A DNA stretch of 29,488 nucleotides from assembly GCA_019410445.1 (NCBI GenBank), contig DXSO01000006.1, forward strand, positions 1 to 29,488, written 5' to 3'. The notes beneath the pieces were generated by a model. The model saw nothing but the letters and a program-made list of their open reading frames with translations. It searched no databases and was not told where the DNA came from. Position numbers and translations under genes: made by a program. The stretch's first letter is position 1. Each line of letters begins with the position of its first letter. This document shows positions 1-7,043 of the stretch, piece by piece. Source of the DNA: Sutterella sp. GTDB lineage: Bacteria; Pseudomonadota; Gammaproteobacteria; Burkholderiales; Burkholderiaceae_F.

Positions 1-1
1 C

Positions 2-733
2 AATACCGCAGCCGCTTTAGCGAAAAAACGCAAGAAGGTTCTTCTTGTGGACTTGGATGCCCAGGGGAATGCAACGACAGGGTCTGGTATAGAAAAAAGT
101 GAGTGCGAATTCACTATTTATGATTTATTAGTTAATAAAAAAGTCAAATTTGACCAAGTGGTTCGCAGAAGTGAGATTGCTGGTTATGACGTTATTCCTT
201 CCAATAGAGAACTGTCTGCTGCAGAACTTGAAATTGCTGATTTGAAGGATCGCGACAATCTTTTGAAAAATATCCTGGCCAAAGTTGACGATCGTTATGA
301 CTTTATTTTGATTGACTGTCCGCCATCGCTTTCGCTTATCACGGTCAATGCTCTGTGCAGTGCCATGGGAGTCATTGTGCCGATGCAATGCGAGTACTAC
401 GCAATGGAGGGATTGAGTGATTTAGTTGGAACAATCAATCGTGTGGTAGCCAATAAAAATCCTAACCTGAAAGTCATTGGCGTTCTACGAGTTATGTACA
501 GTCCACGAATCTCACTGCAGAACTTAGTAAGCAATGAGCTCATTCAGACTTTTGGTGCTGTTGTTTTTGATTCGGTCATTCCTCGTAACGTGAGTTTGGC
601 AGAGGCTCCATCTTTTGGTAAGCCAGTGATGTATTACAAGAAGACAAGTACAGGCGCCAAGGCATACCTAGATTTCGGACGTGAACTGATTCGGCGTGTA
701 AAGGATGAAGTAGAAGCTGCTCAAAAGGAGTAA
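2..733 (+). CDS. parA: ParA/Soj chromosome-partitioning ATPase (5' end missing)
   Basis: This is a Walker-type ATPase of the ParA/Soj family, which works with ParB to segregate the chromosome origin region. The reading frame is open to the left edge: the visible protein begins NTAAALAKKRKKVLLVDLDA, which in the family directly follows the deviant Walker A motif (KGGVGKTTT), so about 20 N-terminal residues including the P-loop lie outside the window. Visible motifs are DLDAQGNAT (Walker A') and ILIDCPPSLS (Walker B). The body and C-terminal helices have normal family length. The GTG at 47 is an internal valine codon, not a start. parB follows after 6 nt, so the two genes form one operon. The gene is visibly more AT-rich than the atp genes that follow. 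Identification is confident; only the 5' end is missing. Confidence 0.96.
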   Translation, partial: NTAAALAKKRKKVLLVDLDAQGNATTGSGIEKSECEFTIYDLLVNKKVKFDQVVRRSEIAGYDVIPSNRELSAAELEIADLKDRDNLLKNILAKVDDRYDFILIDCPPSLSLITVNALCSAMGVIVPMQCEYYAMEGLSDLVGTINRVVANKNPNLKVIGVLRVMYSPRISLQNLVSNELIQTFGAVVFDSVIPRNVSLAEAPSFGKPVMYYKKTSTGAKAYLDFGRELIRRVKDEVEAAQKE

Positions 734-739
734 AGCGTT

Positions 740-1657
740 ATGGCAATAAAGAAAACCAATCGTCTCGGTCGTGGCTTATCTGCGCTTTTGGGGGCGGAAG
801 TTCCGGCGAGTATTCCTACTCCAGCAAAGGCGAGCGCTGCTGAAGCACAACGAGAAAAACAACAAACTGGCCCCGAGGTTCGTGAAATTGATATCGGTCA
901 GCTAAAGGCGGGGAAATATCAGCCTCGGACGCTGATGGAGCAGGAAAAACTGCAGGAATTGAGTGAGTCAATCCGTCAACAGGGCGTTATTAGTCCGATT
1001 ATTGTGAGACCAACAGCGGGGGGACGTTACGAAATCATTGCTGGCGAGAGACGATATCGAGCGAGCAAATTGGCTGGTAAGAAGACGGTGCCGGCCATAG
1101 TGCGAGATGTGGATGATAAGAATGCGTTGGCGATGGCTCTTATAGAGAATATGCAGCGCGAAGACTTAAACGCCATTGAAGAGGCTCTTGGCGTAAGTCG
1201 TTTAATTGAAGAGTTCGGGTATACGCATGAACAAGCTGCAGAGGCGATTGGCCGCAGCCGTTCGGCAACGTCTAACTTACTTCGTCTTTTGAATTTGACG
1301 GAAGTCGTCAAGCAGATGTTGTCAGATGGAAAAATTGACATGGGGCATGCTCGTGCTTTGCTTGCGTTGTCCGGTGCCGACCAGATACAAGTGGCCAACG
1401 AGATTGTTGCTAAAGAGTTGTCGGTTCGAGAAACTGAACGTCTGATTGCTCGATTGTCGGAAAAGGAAGCTGCCCCTCAACCTAAAAAGGAAAAGAGTGC
1501 GGATGACCGTATTCTGGAAGAACGGTTGGCCGATTCAATAGGAGCACCGGTTCATGTCGTTTACGGAAAAAAGGGTCGCGGCAAGATTGTTATTGATTTC
1601 GCCGATCTCGATGATTTAGATGCTCTGATTGCTAAGCTCGCACCTGAAAAAATGTAA
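740..1657 (+). CDS. parB: ParB chromosome-partitioning protein
   Basis: ParB/Spo0J binds parS sites, spreads along origin-proximal DNA as a CTP-dependent clamp and stimulates ParA. The 305-residue length is normal for the family. The N-terminus reads KTNRLGRGLSALLG, the ParA-interacting segment typical of chromosomal ParB. A low-complexity linker (about 20-46) leads to the CTP/parS domain with the arginine-rich box GERRYRA (102-108). The helix-turn-helix lies around 160-182 (EQAAEAIGRSRSATSN), and a C-terminal dimerisation domain ends the protein. AAGGAG at 725-730 sits nine bases before the ATG. I saw no good parS 16-mer in the window, so parS presumably lies elsewhere. No intrinsic terminator separates parB from atpI, so readthrough into the atp operon is possible. 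Confidence 0.97.
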   Translation: MAIKKTNRLGRGLSALLGAEVPASIPTPAKASAAEAQREKQQTGPEVREIDIGQLKAGKYQPRTLMEQEKLQELSESIRQQGVISPIIVRPTAGGRYEIIAGERRYRASKLAGKKTVPAIVRDVDDKNALAMALIENMQREDLNAIEEALGVSRLIEEFGYTHEQAAEAIGRSRSATSNLLRLLNLTEVVKQMLSDGKIDMGHARALLALSGADQIQVANEIVAKELSVRETERLIARLSEKEAAPQPKKEKSADDRILEERLADSIGAPVHVVYGKKGRGKIVIDFADLDDLDALIAKLAPEKM

Positions 1658-1775
1658 CAGGAAAAAGAAGCATATGGGTTTGTGCTGATGGAAAAAAGGG
1701 GGTGATGTGCATTTTGGATTTGGCAAAGGTGTCAAAAAACTGGCAGAATGCGCCGCCGCCTACCTCTGTGGTGGT

Positions 1776-1792
1776 AAGGACTTTAAGTCCTT
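1776..1792. promoter_or_regulatory. Perfect palindrome upstream of the atp promoter
   Basis: AAGGACTTTAAGTCCTT is an exact inverted repeat (two 8-nt arms around one T). It ends 7 nt before the proposed -35 box at 1800, centred about 50 bp upstream of the expected transcription start. No T-run follows, so it does not look like a terminator. The position would suit an activator or dual regulator dimer, but the cognate protein is unknown. Confidence 0.45.
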
Positions 1793-1799
1793 CAGATAC

Positions 1800-1828
1800 T
1801 TGTTAAAGAGTATGTACACACGTAAAAT
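1800..1828 (+). promoter_or_regulatory. Candidate sigma70 promoter of the atp operon
   Basis: TTGTTA (1800-1805, 4/6 match to TTGACA) is followed after exactly 17 nt by TAAAAT (1823-1828, 5/6 match to TATAAT). The predicted start near 1835 gives a leader of about 24 nt before atpI, containing GGGAG at 1843-1847. This is the best-matching promoter in the parB-atpI gap. A weaker alternative, TTGGCA with CAGAAT, lies at 1720-1749. Confidence 0.55.
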
Positions 1829-1858
1829 AGCGCCATTTAAAAGGGAGTTGAGCGCGAT

Positions 1859-2215
1859 ATGAATCGTGAAGAACTGATTCGTGTCGTGTTCTGGCAGTTC
1901 GCAACCGTCATCGTGACAGCGCTTGTGACTGGAATCGTTTTCGGTTCGGTTGCGGGGTGGTCTGCCGCGGCTGGCGGTATGTGTGTTGTTGTTCCCAACG
2001 CTGTGTTCGCCTTGTGTCTGATTCGGAGTTTCAGCAGTAAAAAGCCGATTGCTCCGATCATGATACCTCTGGGGGAACTCCTCAAGATTTTCGTGATCTG
2101 CGTACTCTTTGCGCTGACGGCGAAGTTCTTTGCCGAACTCAACTGGCCCGCAATGTTCGCCGGTATTTTTGCCGGAGTATTCGGACAGCTGATTTCGATC
2201 TTTATTAAACACTGA
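1859..2215 (+). CDS. atpI: ATP synthase protein I (AtpI)
   Basis: AtpI is a small membrane protein encoded first in many bacterial atp operons. It is not a structural subunit; in studied species it assists c-ring assembly or stability. The 118-residue product shows four hydrophobic segments (about 9-30, 34-53, 70-90 and 93-115) joined by short basic loops, as in the family. The ATG at 1859 follows GGGAG at 1843-1847 (11 nt spacing). atpB begins 19 nt downstream. Assignment rests on position and hydropathy more than on strict motifs, but the context is decisive. Confidence 0.92.
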   Translation: MNREELIRVVFWQFATVIVTALVTGIVFGSVAGWSAAAGGMCVVVPNAVFALCLIRSFSSKKPIAPIMIPLGELLKIFVICVLFALTAKFFAELNWPAMFAGIFAGVFGQLISIFIKH

Positions 2216-2234
2216 GACCCAAAGGGATTTGGTT

Positions 2235-3068
2235 ATGGCTACAGAAGGAGCACTTAGCTCGACCGGATATATGCTTCACCACCTGACGCATAATGCCTCC
2301 GGCAAGATGCAGTCAATCATTGACTTTTCGGTCATCAACTACGACACCATCTTCTTCTCTGTTCTCATGCTGGTCGTCATGTTGCTGGTATTTCGTCGTG
2401 CGGCGAAGAATGCAACAAGCGGTGTGCCGGGCAAGTTCCAGTGCGCCGTGGAAATGCTTGTGGACATGGTCGAAGAGCAGAGTAAATCGATTGTTCACGG
2501 GGATCGTACATTTATCGCTCCTTGTGCGCTGACGGTTTTCGCTTGGGTCGTACTGATGAACGCAATCGACTTGGTTCCTGTCGATTTACTGCCCGCTATT
2601 GCAGGTCTTTTCGGCATCCAGTATCTGCGTCCGCTGCCTACAGCTGACCTGAACGGTACCATGGGTATTTCTCTGGCCGTTCTTCTGCTCAGCCTGTACT
2701 ACGGCTTTAAGATCAAAGGTGCTGGTGGTTGGTTCCACGAGCTGTTTTCGGCTCCGTTTGGTAACCACTTCCTGTTGTGGCCTTTCAATGCGGCGCTGAA
2801 CCTTGTTGAGTATCTTGCAAAGACTGTCAGTCTCGGCATGCGACTCTTCGGTAACATGTATGCAGGTGAACTGCTCTTCTTCCTGATCGCTTTGCTCGGC
2901 GGCTATGCCATGAGCTTCGGCGTGTTCGGAGGCTCTTTGAGCGTGTTCGGCCAGATTTTCGCCGGCCTTTGCTGGTGGCTGTTCCACATTTTGATTGTTC
3001 TGCTTCAGGCGTTCATCATGATGATGCTGACCTTGGTTTACATTGGTCAGGCTCATGAAGGACACTGA
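2235..3068 (+). CDS. atpB: F1Fo ATP synthase subunit a
   Basis: Subunit a is the Fo stator subunit that forms the two proton half-channels beside the c-ring. The 277-residue protein has the hallmark segment SLGMRLFGNMYAGELL, in which R203 is the essential arginine equivalent to E. coli aR210. Other conserved parts include MNAIDLVPVDLLP and LRPLPTADLN, and several membrane helices are evident. I chose the ATG at 2235 because AAAGGGA (2221-2227) sits 7 nt upstream; the in-frame TTG at 2229 is too close to that ribosome site. It is the second gene of the operon and is followed by a 69-nt spacer before atpE. Confidence 0.97.
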   Translation: MATEGALSSTGYMLHHLTHNASGKMQSIIDFSVINYDTIFFSVLMLVVMLLVFRRAAKNATSGVPGKFQCAVEMLVDMVEEQSKSIVHGDRTFIAPCALTVFAWVVLMNAIDLVPVDLLPAIAGLFGIQYLRPLPTADLNGTMGISLAVLLLSLYYGFKIKGAGGWFHELFSAPFGNHFLLWPFNAALNLVEYLAKTVSLGMRLFGNMYAGELLFFLIALLGGYAMSFGVFGGSLSVFGQIFAGLCWWLFHILIVLLQAFIMMMLTLVYIGQAHEGH

Positions 3069-3074
3069 CAGATA

Positions 3075-3137
3075 TTTTTTCCTTTTCTTTTCTATCTCTT
3101 TTTTCATTCCTAAACGGAAAAACTTAAGGAGTTTGCA
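3075..3137 (+). promoter_or_regulatory. Pyrimidine-rich translation leader of atpE
   Basis: Positions 3075-3110 contain 34 pyrimidines out of 36, mostly T. AAGGAG follows at 3126-3131, six nt before the atpE ATG. In E. coli, a U-rich segment upstream of the atpE ribosome site boosts translation so that c subunit is made in excess over other Fo subunits. The same role is inferred here. The T-run is not preceded by a hairpin, so it is not a terminator. Confidence 0.6.
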
Positions 3138-3380
3138 ATGACCAACGTTGCTATGGTTGCCCTGGCCTCCGGCCTTATCATCGCCTTCGGTGCCATGGGC
3201 GCCTGCCTTGGTATCGCCATCATGGGTTCGAAGTATCTTGAATCCGCTGCTCGCCAGCCCGAACTGATGAACGCTCTTCAGACGAAGATGTTCCTTCTGG
3301 CCGGCCTGATCGACGCTGCCTTCCTTATCGGCGTCGGCGTGGCCATGATGTTCGCTTTTGCCAACCCGTTCGTCGGCTAA
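3138..3380 (+). CDS. atpE: F1Fo ATP synthase subunit c
   Basis: Subunit c is the proteolipid that oligomerises into the rotating ring. The 80-residue product is two hydrophobic helices joined by the polar loop ARQPE (about 38-42). D59 in GLIDAAFLIGVG is the ion-carrying carboxylate, the Asp-type arrangement of a proton-driven enzyme. The Glu with Gln/Ser ligands of Na+-dependent rings is not seen. Glycine-rich helix 1 (GAMGACLGIAIMG) allows tight ring packing. A strong ribosome site (AAGGAG, six nt spacing) and the pyrimidine-rich leader fit the need for many copies per complex. A long structured spacer follows before atpF. Confidence 0.98.
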   Translation: MTNVAMVALASGLIIAFGAMGACLGIAIMGSKYLESAARQPELMNALQTKMFLLAGLIDAAFLIGVGVAMMFAFANPFVG

Positions 3381-3382
3381 TA

Positions 3383-3435
3383 CTCGGTTTTGAGGACCGA
3401 TAGCAAACGGCTCGGTCCATTACCGTTTATTTTTT
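3383..3435 (+). promoter_or_regulatory. Overlapping alternative hairpins after atpE, one terminator-like
   Basis: Three stems compete here. GGACCGA (3394-3400) pairs with TCGGTCC (3412-3418). AAACGG (3405-3410) pairs with CCGTTT (3423-3428), followed by six T at 3430-3435. TCGGT (3383-3387) can pair with ACCGA (3396-3400). The 5' arm of the second stem lies in the loop of the first, and the 3' arm of the first lies in the loop of the second, so they exclude each other or form a pseudoknot. The second resembles a weak intrinsic terminator. Partial termination or processing after atpE would raise c-subunit mRNA over the downstream genes; that role is inferred. Confidence 0.5.
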
Positions 3436-3444
3436 ATTGACGTT

Positions 3445-3502
3445 GTTGCGAGAACCTTTTCGGCGGTGATGCCTATGCTTGACCGCCGGTGAGGTTCGCG
3501 AC
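3445..3502 (+). promoter_or_regulatory. Long imperfect hairpin just upstream of atpF
   Basis: GTTGCG-AACC (3445-3456, with a two-nt bulge) pairs with GGTT-CGCGAC (3493-3502). Inside it GGCGGT (3462-3467) pairs with ACCGCC (3482-3487), with a 14-nt loop. The stem ends only seven nt before GGGG (3509-3512), the likely atpF ribosome site. It could protect the atpE mRNA 3' end after cleavage or limit atpF initiation. The pairing is visible in the sequence; the role is inferred. Confidence 0.5.
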
Positions 3503-3518
3503 AGAAACGGGGTTGACA

Positions 3519-3989
3519 ATGAACATTAATGCCTCTCTGTTTGTACAGATGGTGGTGTTCTTCATCGGATGTTGGATCACGATGAAGTACATCTGGCCGC
3601 CTCTGATCAAAGCGATCGAAGAGCGCCAAAACAAGATCGCCCAGGGGCTTGCTGCTGCTGACAAGAGCAATCAGGCTCTTGCTGAAGCACAGGCTAAGGG
3701 CCGCGAGATCGAAGCAGAAGCTCGTGCTCATGCAACGACCATCGTCTCGGACGGCGAAAAGCGTGGTGCTGCCATCGTTGAAAACGCCAAGGAACGTGCT
3801 CAGGCTGAGGCCGATCGCATCCTTGCGAGCGCTAAAGCTGAAGCAGCCCAGGAAATGCAGCGTGCCCGCGAACAGCTTCGTGACGAAGTTGCCGCTCTTG
3901 CTGTTGCTGGTGCTGAGCAGATTCTTGCTCGTGAAGTGGACAAGTCCGTTCACGCACAGCTTCTTGAACAACTTAAGGCGAAGCTCTAA
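3519..3989 (+). CDS. atpF: F1Fo ATP synthase subunit b
   Basis: Subunit b forms the peripheral stalk that holds the F1 head to subunit a. The 156-residue protein has one N-terminal membrane helix (about 5-25), then a long charged Ala/Glu/Lys/Arg-rich coiled coil to the C-terminus; both length and pattern fit a standard b subunit. I chose the ATG at 3519 (MNINASLF), preceded by GGGG at 3509-3512. The in-frame GTG at 3489 lies inside the preceding hairpin and would add ten atypical residues. The ribosome site is weak compared with atpE, in line with the need for only two b subunits. Two nt separate it from atpH. Confidence 0.96.
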   Translation: MNINASLFVQMVVFFIGCWITMKYIWPPLIKAIEERQNKIAQGLAAADKSNQALAEAQAKGREIEAEARAHATTIVSDGEKRGAAIVENAKERAQAEADRILASAKAEAAQEMQRAREQLRDEVAALAVAGAEQILAREVDKSVHAQLLEQLKAKL

Positions 3990-3991
3990 TC

Positions 3992-4540
3992 ATGGCTGAA
4001 CTTTCGACGATTGCCCGCCCTTACGCTCTGGGTCTTTGGAAGGCTCTTGAGGAACGTGGGGACACTGCGCATGCCGCTGAGATTGAGCAGTCGCTCTGTG
4101 CTCTCAGCTCTGCGGTGGCTGAACCGCAGGTTGCCGAACTCGTGTCCGATCCTAAGGTAACCGATGACCAAATGTATGACCTGCTTGCCGGGTCGATTGG
4201 TGAGGAGGCTCCCTCCGAGCTGAAAGGCCTTCTGCGCACAGTCATCGAAAATGGTCGTCTCTGTGCTTTGCCCGAGATCGCCGCGCAGTTCCGTGCGCTT
4301 AAAAACGAATCCGAAGGTGTCGCTGACGCCTACATCGAGTCCGCCTACGCGCTAACCAAGAAGGACGTCGACCAGCTAGTCAAGGCTCTCAGTAGTAAAT
4401 TCCCCGGAGTAACGCTTCGTCCGGAAGTGTCCATCAATAAGGACCTGATCGGTGGCGTTTGTGTCCGTGTGGGAGACCAAGTCCTTGATGGTTCGGTTCG
4501 TGCGCGTCTTGCGCAGATGAAGGCGGCGCTCACCGCATAA
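3992..4540 (+). CDS. atpH: F1Fo ATP synthase subunit delta
   Basis: Delta caps the F1 head and links it to the b stalk. The 182-residue product has the family layout: a helical N-terminal domain beginning STIARPYALGLWKA, and a C-terminal region ending in the signature stretch around GGVCVRVGDQVLDGSVRARL (about 154-173). The start follows the atpF stop by two nt, with AAGGCGA inside atpF as a ribosome site. That close spacing suggests translational coupling. atpA starts 17 nt further on. Confidence 0.96.
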   Translation: MAELSTIARPYALGLWKALEERGDTAHAAEIEQSLCALSSAVAEPQVAELVSDPKVTDDQMYDLLAGSIGEEAPSELKGLLRTVIENGRLCALPEIAAQFRALKNESEGVADAYIESAYALTKKDVDQLVKALSSKFPGVTLRPEVSINKDLIGGVCVRVGDQVLDGSVRARLAQMKAALTA

Positions 4541-4557
4541 ATTTCGGAGCTCTAAGA

Positions 4558-6099
4558 ATGCAACTTAATCCTAGTGAAATCAGCGAACTGCTGAAGCAGC
4601 GAATCGAAGGCCTCGGGGTTTCGGCTGATCTCCGTACCCAGGGCACCGTGGTTTCGGTGACCGACGGTATTTGCCGCGTGCACGGTCTTCACGACGTGAT
4701 GCAAGGCGAAATGCTGGAATTCCCCGGCAATACCTACGGCCTCGCGCTCAACCTTGAACGTGATTCCGTTGGTGCCGTTATTCTCGGCAACTACGAACAT
4801 ATTTCTGAAGGCGATACGGTTAAGACCACCGGTCGTATTCTCTCTGTCCCCGTTGGTCCGGCTTTGATCGGCCGCGTGGTGAACGCTCTCGGCCAGCCGA
4901 TTGACGGCAAGGGCCCGATCGAGACTGAAGAATTCGACGTCGTCGAAAAGGTTGCTCCTGGCGTGATTGATCGTCAGTCTGTTAGCCAGCCTGTTCAGAC
5001 GGGTCTGAAGTCCATTGACGCCATGATTCCGATTGGCCGCGGCCAGCGCGAATTGATCATTGGTGACCGTCAGACTGGTAAGACCGCTATTGCTATCGAC
5101 ACGATCATCAATCAGAAGGGCAAGGATCTGATTTGCGTTTACGTCGCTATCGGTCAGAAGGCCTCTACGATTGCTAACGTTGTGCGCCAGCTCGAAGAGC
5201 ACGGTGCTATGGAGTACACCATTATCGTGGCTGCAACGGCTTCTGAATCCGCCGCTCTGCAGTACATCGCTCCCTATGCGGGTGCCACGATGGGCGAATA
5301 CTTCCGTGACCGTGGTCAGGACAGCTTGATTGTTTATGACGACTTGACCAAGCAGGCTTGGGCTTATCGCCAGATTTCCCTGCTGTTGCGTCGTCCGCCC
5401 GGACGCGAAGCTTATCCTGGTGACGTGTTCTACCTGCACTCTCGCTTGTTGGAACGCGCCGCCCGTGTGAATCCGACGTACGTCGAACGTTTCACCAATG
5501 GTGCCGTTAAGGGCAAGACTGGTTCTATGACGGCTCTGCCGATCATTGAAACGCAGGCTGGCGACGTGACCGCTTTCGTGCCGACGAACGTGATTTCTAT
5601 TACCGACGGTCAGATCTTCTTGGAAACCGACTTGTTCAATGCAGGTGTCCGTCCCGCTATTAACCCCGGTATTTCGGTGTCTCGCGTGGGTGGTGCTGCT
5701 CAGACCAAGATCATCAAGAAGCTTGGCGGTGGTGTGCGTCTGGCTCTGGCTCAGTATCGTGAATTGGCTGCTTTTGCTCAGTTCGCTAGCGATCTGGACG
5801 AAGCAACCCGCAAGCAGCTCGAACGCGGCCGTGTTGTGACCGAATTGATGAAGCAGCCTCAGTACCAGCCTCTGCAGGTTTGGGAAGAAGCTGTAACGTT
5901 GTTTGCTGTGGAAATGGGTGCATTTGACGATGTGTCCGTTAAGGATGCGCTCAAGTGCGAACGTGCTATGCGCGAATACCTGCAGCAGCACCACGCTGAT
6001 CTTGTTGAACGTATTGAGCAGAAGAAGGAACTGTCCAAGGAAGACAGTGCCGTCATGAAGTCTGCCATCGAACAGTTCAAGAAGAACGGTGCGTGGTAA
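4558..6099 (+). CDS. atpA: F1Fo ATP synthase subunit alpha
   Basis: Alpha is the non-catalytic nucleotide-binding subunit of F1. The 513-residue length equals that of E. coli alpha. The P-loop GDRQTGKT is at 169-176. R376 in SVSRVGGAA matches the arginine finger (E. coli alpha R376) that reaches the catalytic beta site. The N-terminal beta-barrel and the C-terminal helical domain ending EQFKKNGAW are intact. GGAG at 4546-4549 supports the ATG. The gene avoids codons whose complements are stops, producing a 520-codon open frame on the opposite strand that I regard as an artefact. Confidence 0.99.
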   Translation: MQLNPSEISELLKQRIEGLGVSADLRTQGTVVSVTDGICRVHGLHDVMQGEMLEFPGNTYGLALNLERDSVGAVILGNYEHISEGDTVKTTGRILSVPVGPALIGRVVNALGQPIDGKGPIETEEFDVVEKVAPGVIDRQSVSQPVQTGLKSIDAMIPIGRGQRELIIGDRQTGKTAIAIDTIINQKGKDLICVYVAIGQKASTIANVVRQLEEHGAMEYTIIVAATASESAALQYIAPYAGATMGEYFRDRGQDSLIVYDDLTKQAWAYRQISLLLRRPPGREAYPGDVFYLHSRLLERAARVNPTYVERFTNGAVKGKTGSMTALPIIETQAGDVTAFVPTNVISITDGQIFLETDLFNAGVRPAINPGISVSRVGGAAQTKIIKKLGGGVRLALAQYRELAAFAQFASDLDEATRKQLERGRVVTELMKQPQYQPLQVWEEAVTLFAVEMGAFDDVSVKDALKCERAMREYLQQHHADLVERIEQKKELSKEDSAVMKSAIEQFKKNGAW

Positions 6100-6128
6100 T
6101 CGGTACCAACACACTCTGAGAGGACCTC

Positions 6129-7013
6129 ATGCCTAGTACAAAGGAAATTCGCGGAAAGATCAAGAGCGTGCAGAACACGCGAAAGATCACCAAGGCGATG
6201 GAAATGGTTGCGGCCTCGAAGATGCGTAAGGCTCAGGATCGTATGCGCGCGGCCCGCCCGTACGCCGATAAGGTGCGCAACATCATTGCGCATCTTTCGG
6301 CCGCTCGTGCGGACTACAGCCATCCGTTCCTCGTCAAGCACAAGGCTCAGACCGGTAAGGCTGCGCTCATCATGGTGTCTACGGACAAGGGTTTGGCTGG
6401 CGCGCTGAACACCAATATTCAGCGTCAGGTCCTGCATAAGGTAGCTGAACTTCGTGAGCAGGGCGTGTCGATGCAGGTGACGGCTCTTGGTAACAAGGCT
6501 GTCGCATTCTGCGGCCACGCCGGTCTCGAGGTTGTCAGTCAGGCTGTGCAGCTCGGTGACCGTCCCCAGTTGGAACGTCTTCTGGGTGCCATTCGAGTGC
6601 AGCTCGATGCCTACTCGCAGGGCAAGGTTGATTGCGTGTACCTTGCTTACTCGCGTTTTATTAACGCGATGAAGCAGGAACCGGTCATAGAGCAGCTTTT
6701 GCCGCTTACCGACGACAAGCTCGCATCCCTCGGGGAAAAACCGCATGCGTATTCGTGGGACTATATCTACGAACCGGATGCGCAGACCGTGCTCGACGAA
6801 TTGCTCAAGCGCTACGTCGAAGCTTTGATTTATTCGTCGGTTGCAGAAAACATGGCTTCCGAGCAGTCTGCCCGTATGGTGGCCATGAAGGCCGCTTCGG
6901 ACAACGCGAAGAAGTTGATCGGTGAACTGCAGCTCGTCTATAACAAGACCCGTCAGGCCGGCATTACGAAGGAAATCACCGAAATTGTCGGTGGTGCCGC
7001 CGCCGTGTCTTAA
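6129..7013 (+). CDS. atpG: F1Fo ATP synthase subunit gamma
   Basis: Gamma is the rotating central shaft of F1. The 294-residue protein starts with the conserved coil (KEIRGKIKSVQNTRKITKAM, MVAASKMRKAQ) and ends with the second coil (about 240-294, SARMVAMKAASDNAKKLI), the two helices that pair inside the alpha3beta3 ring. The central Rossmann-like domain lies between them. AGAGGA (6118-6123) precedes the ATG by five nt. There is a 29-nt spacer from atpA and 30 nt to the atpD ATG. Confidence 0.97.
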   Translation: MPSTKEIRGKIKSVQNTRKITKAMEMVAASKMRKAQDRMRAARPYADKVRNIIAHLSAARADYSHPFLVKHKAQTGKAALIMVSTDKGLAGALNTNIQRQVLHKVAELREQGVSMQVTALGNKAVAFCGHAGLEVVSQAVQLGDRPQLERLLGAIRVQLDAYSQGKVDCVYLAYSRFINAMKQEPVIEQLLPLTDDKLASLGEKPHAYSWDYIYEPDAQTVLDELLKRYVEALIYSSVAENMASEQSARMVAMKAASDNAKKLIGELQLVYNKTRQAGITKEITEIVGGAAAVS

Positions 7014-7043
7014 GAAACAGATTTGAATACCGAGGAAAAACCA

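Noticed and set aside
3071..3110. T-rich run after atpB as a terminator
   Set aside because: No stem precedes the tract, and it sits just ahead of the atpE ribosome site; a translation-enhancer reading fits better.
4552..6114. A 520-codon minus-strand open frame opposite atpA
   Set aside because: Same cause as the longer one: a shadow of atpA codon usage, without a ribosome site or recognisable domains.
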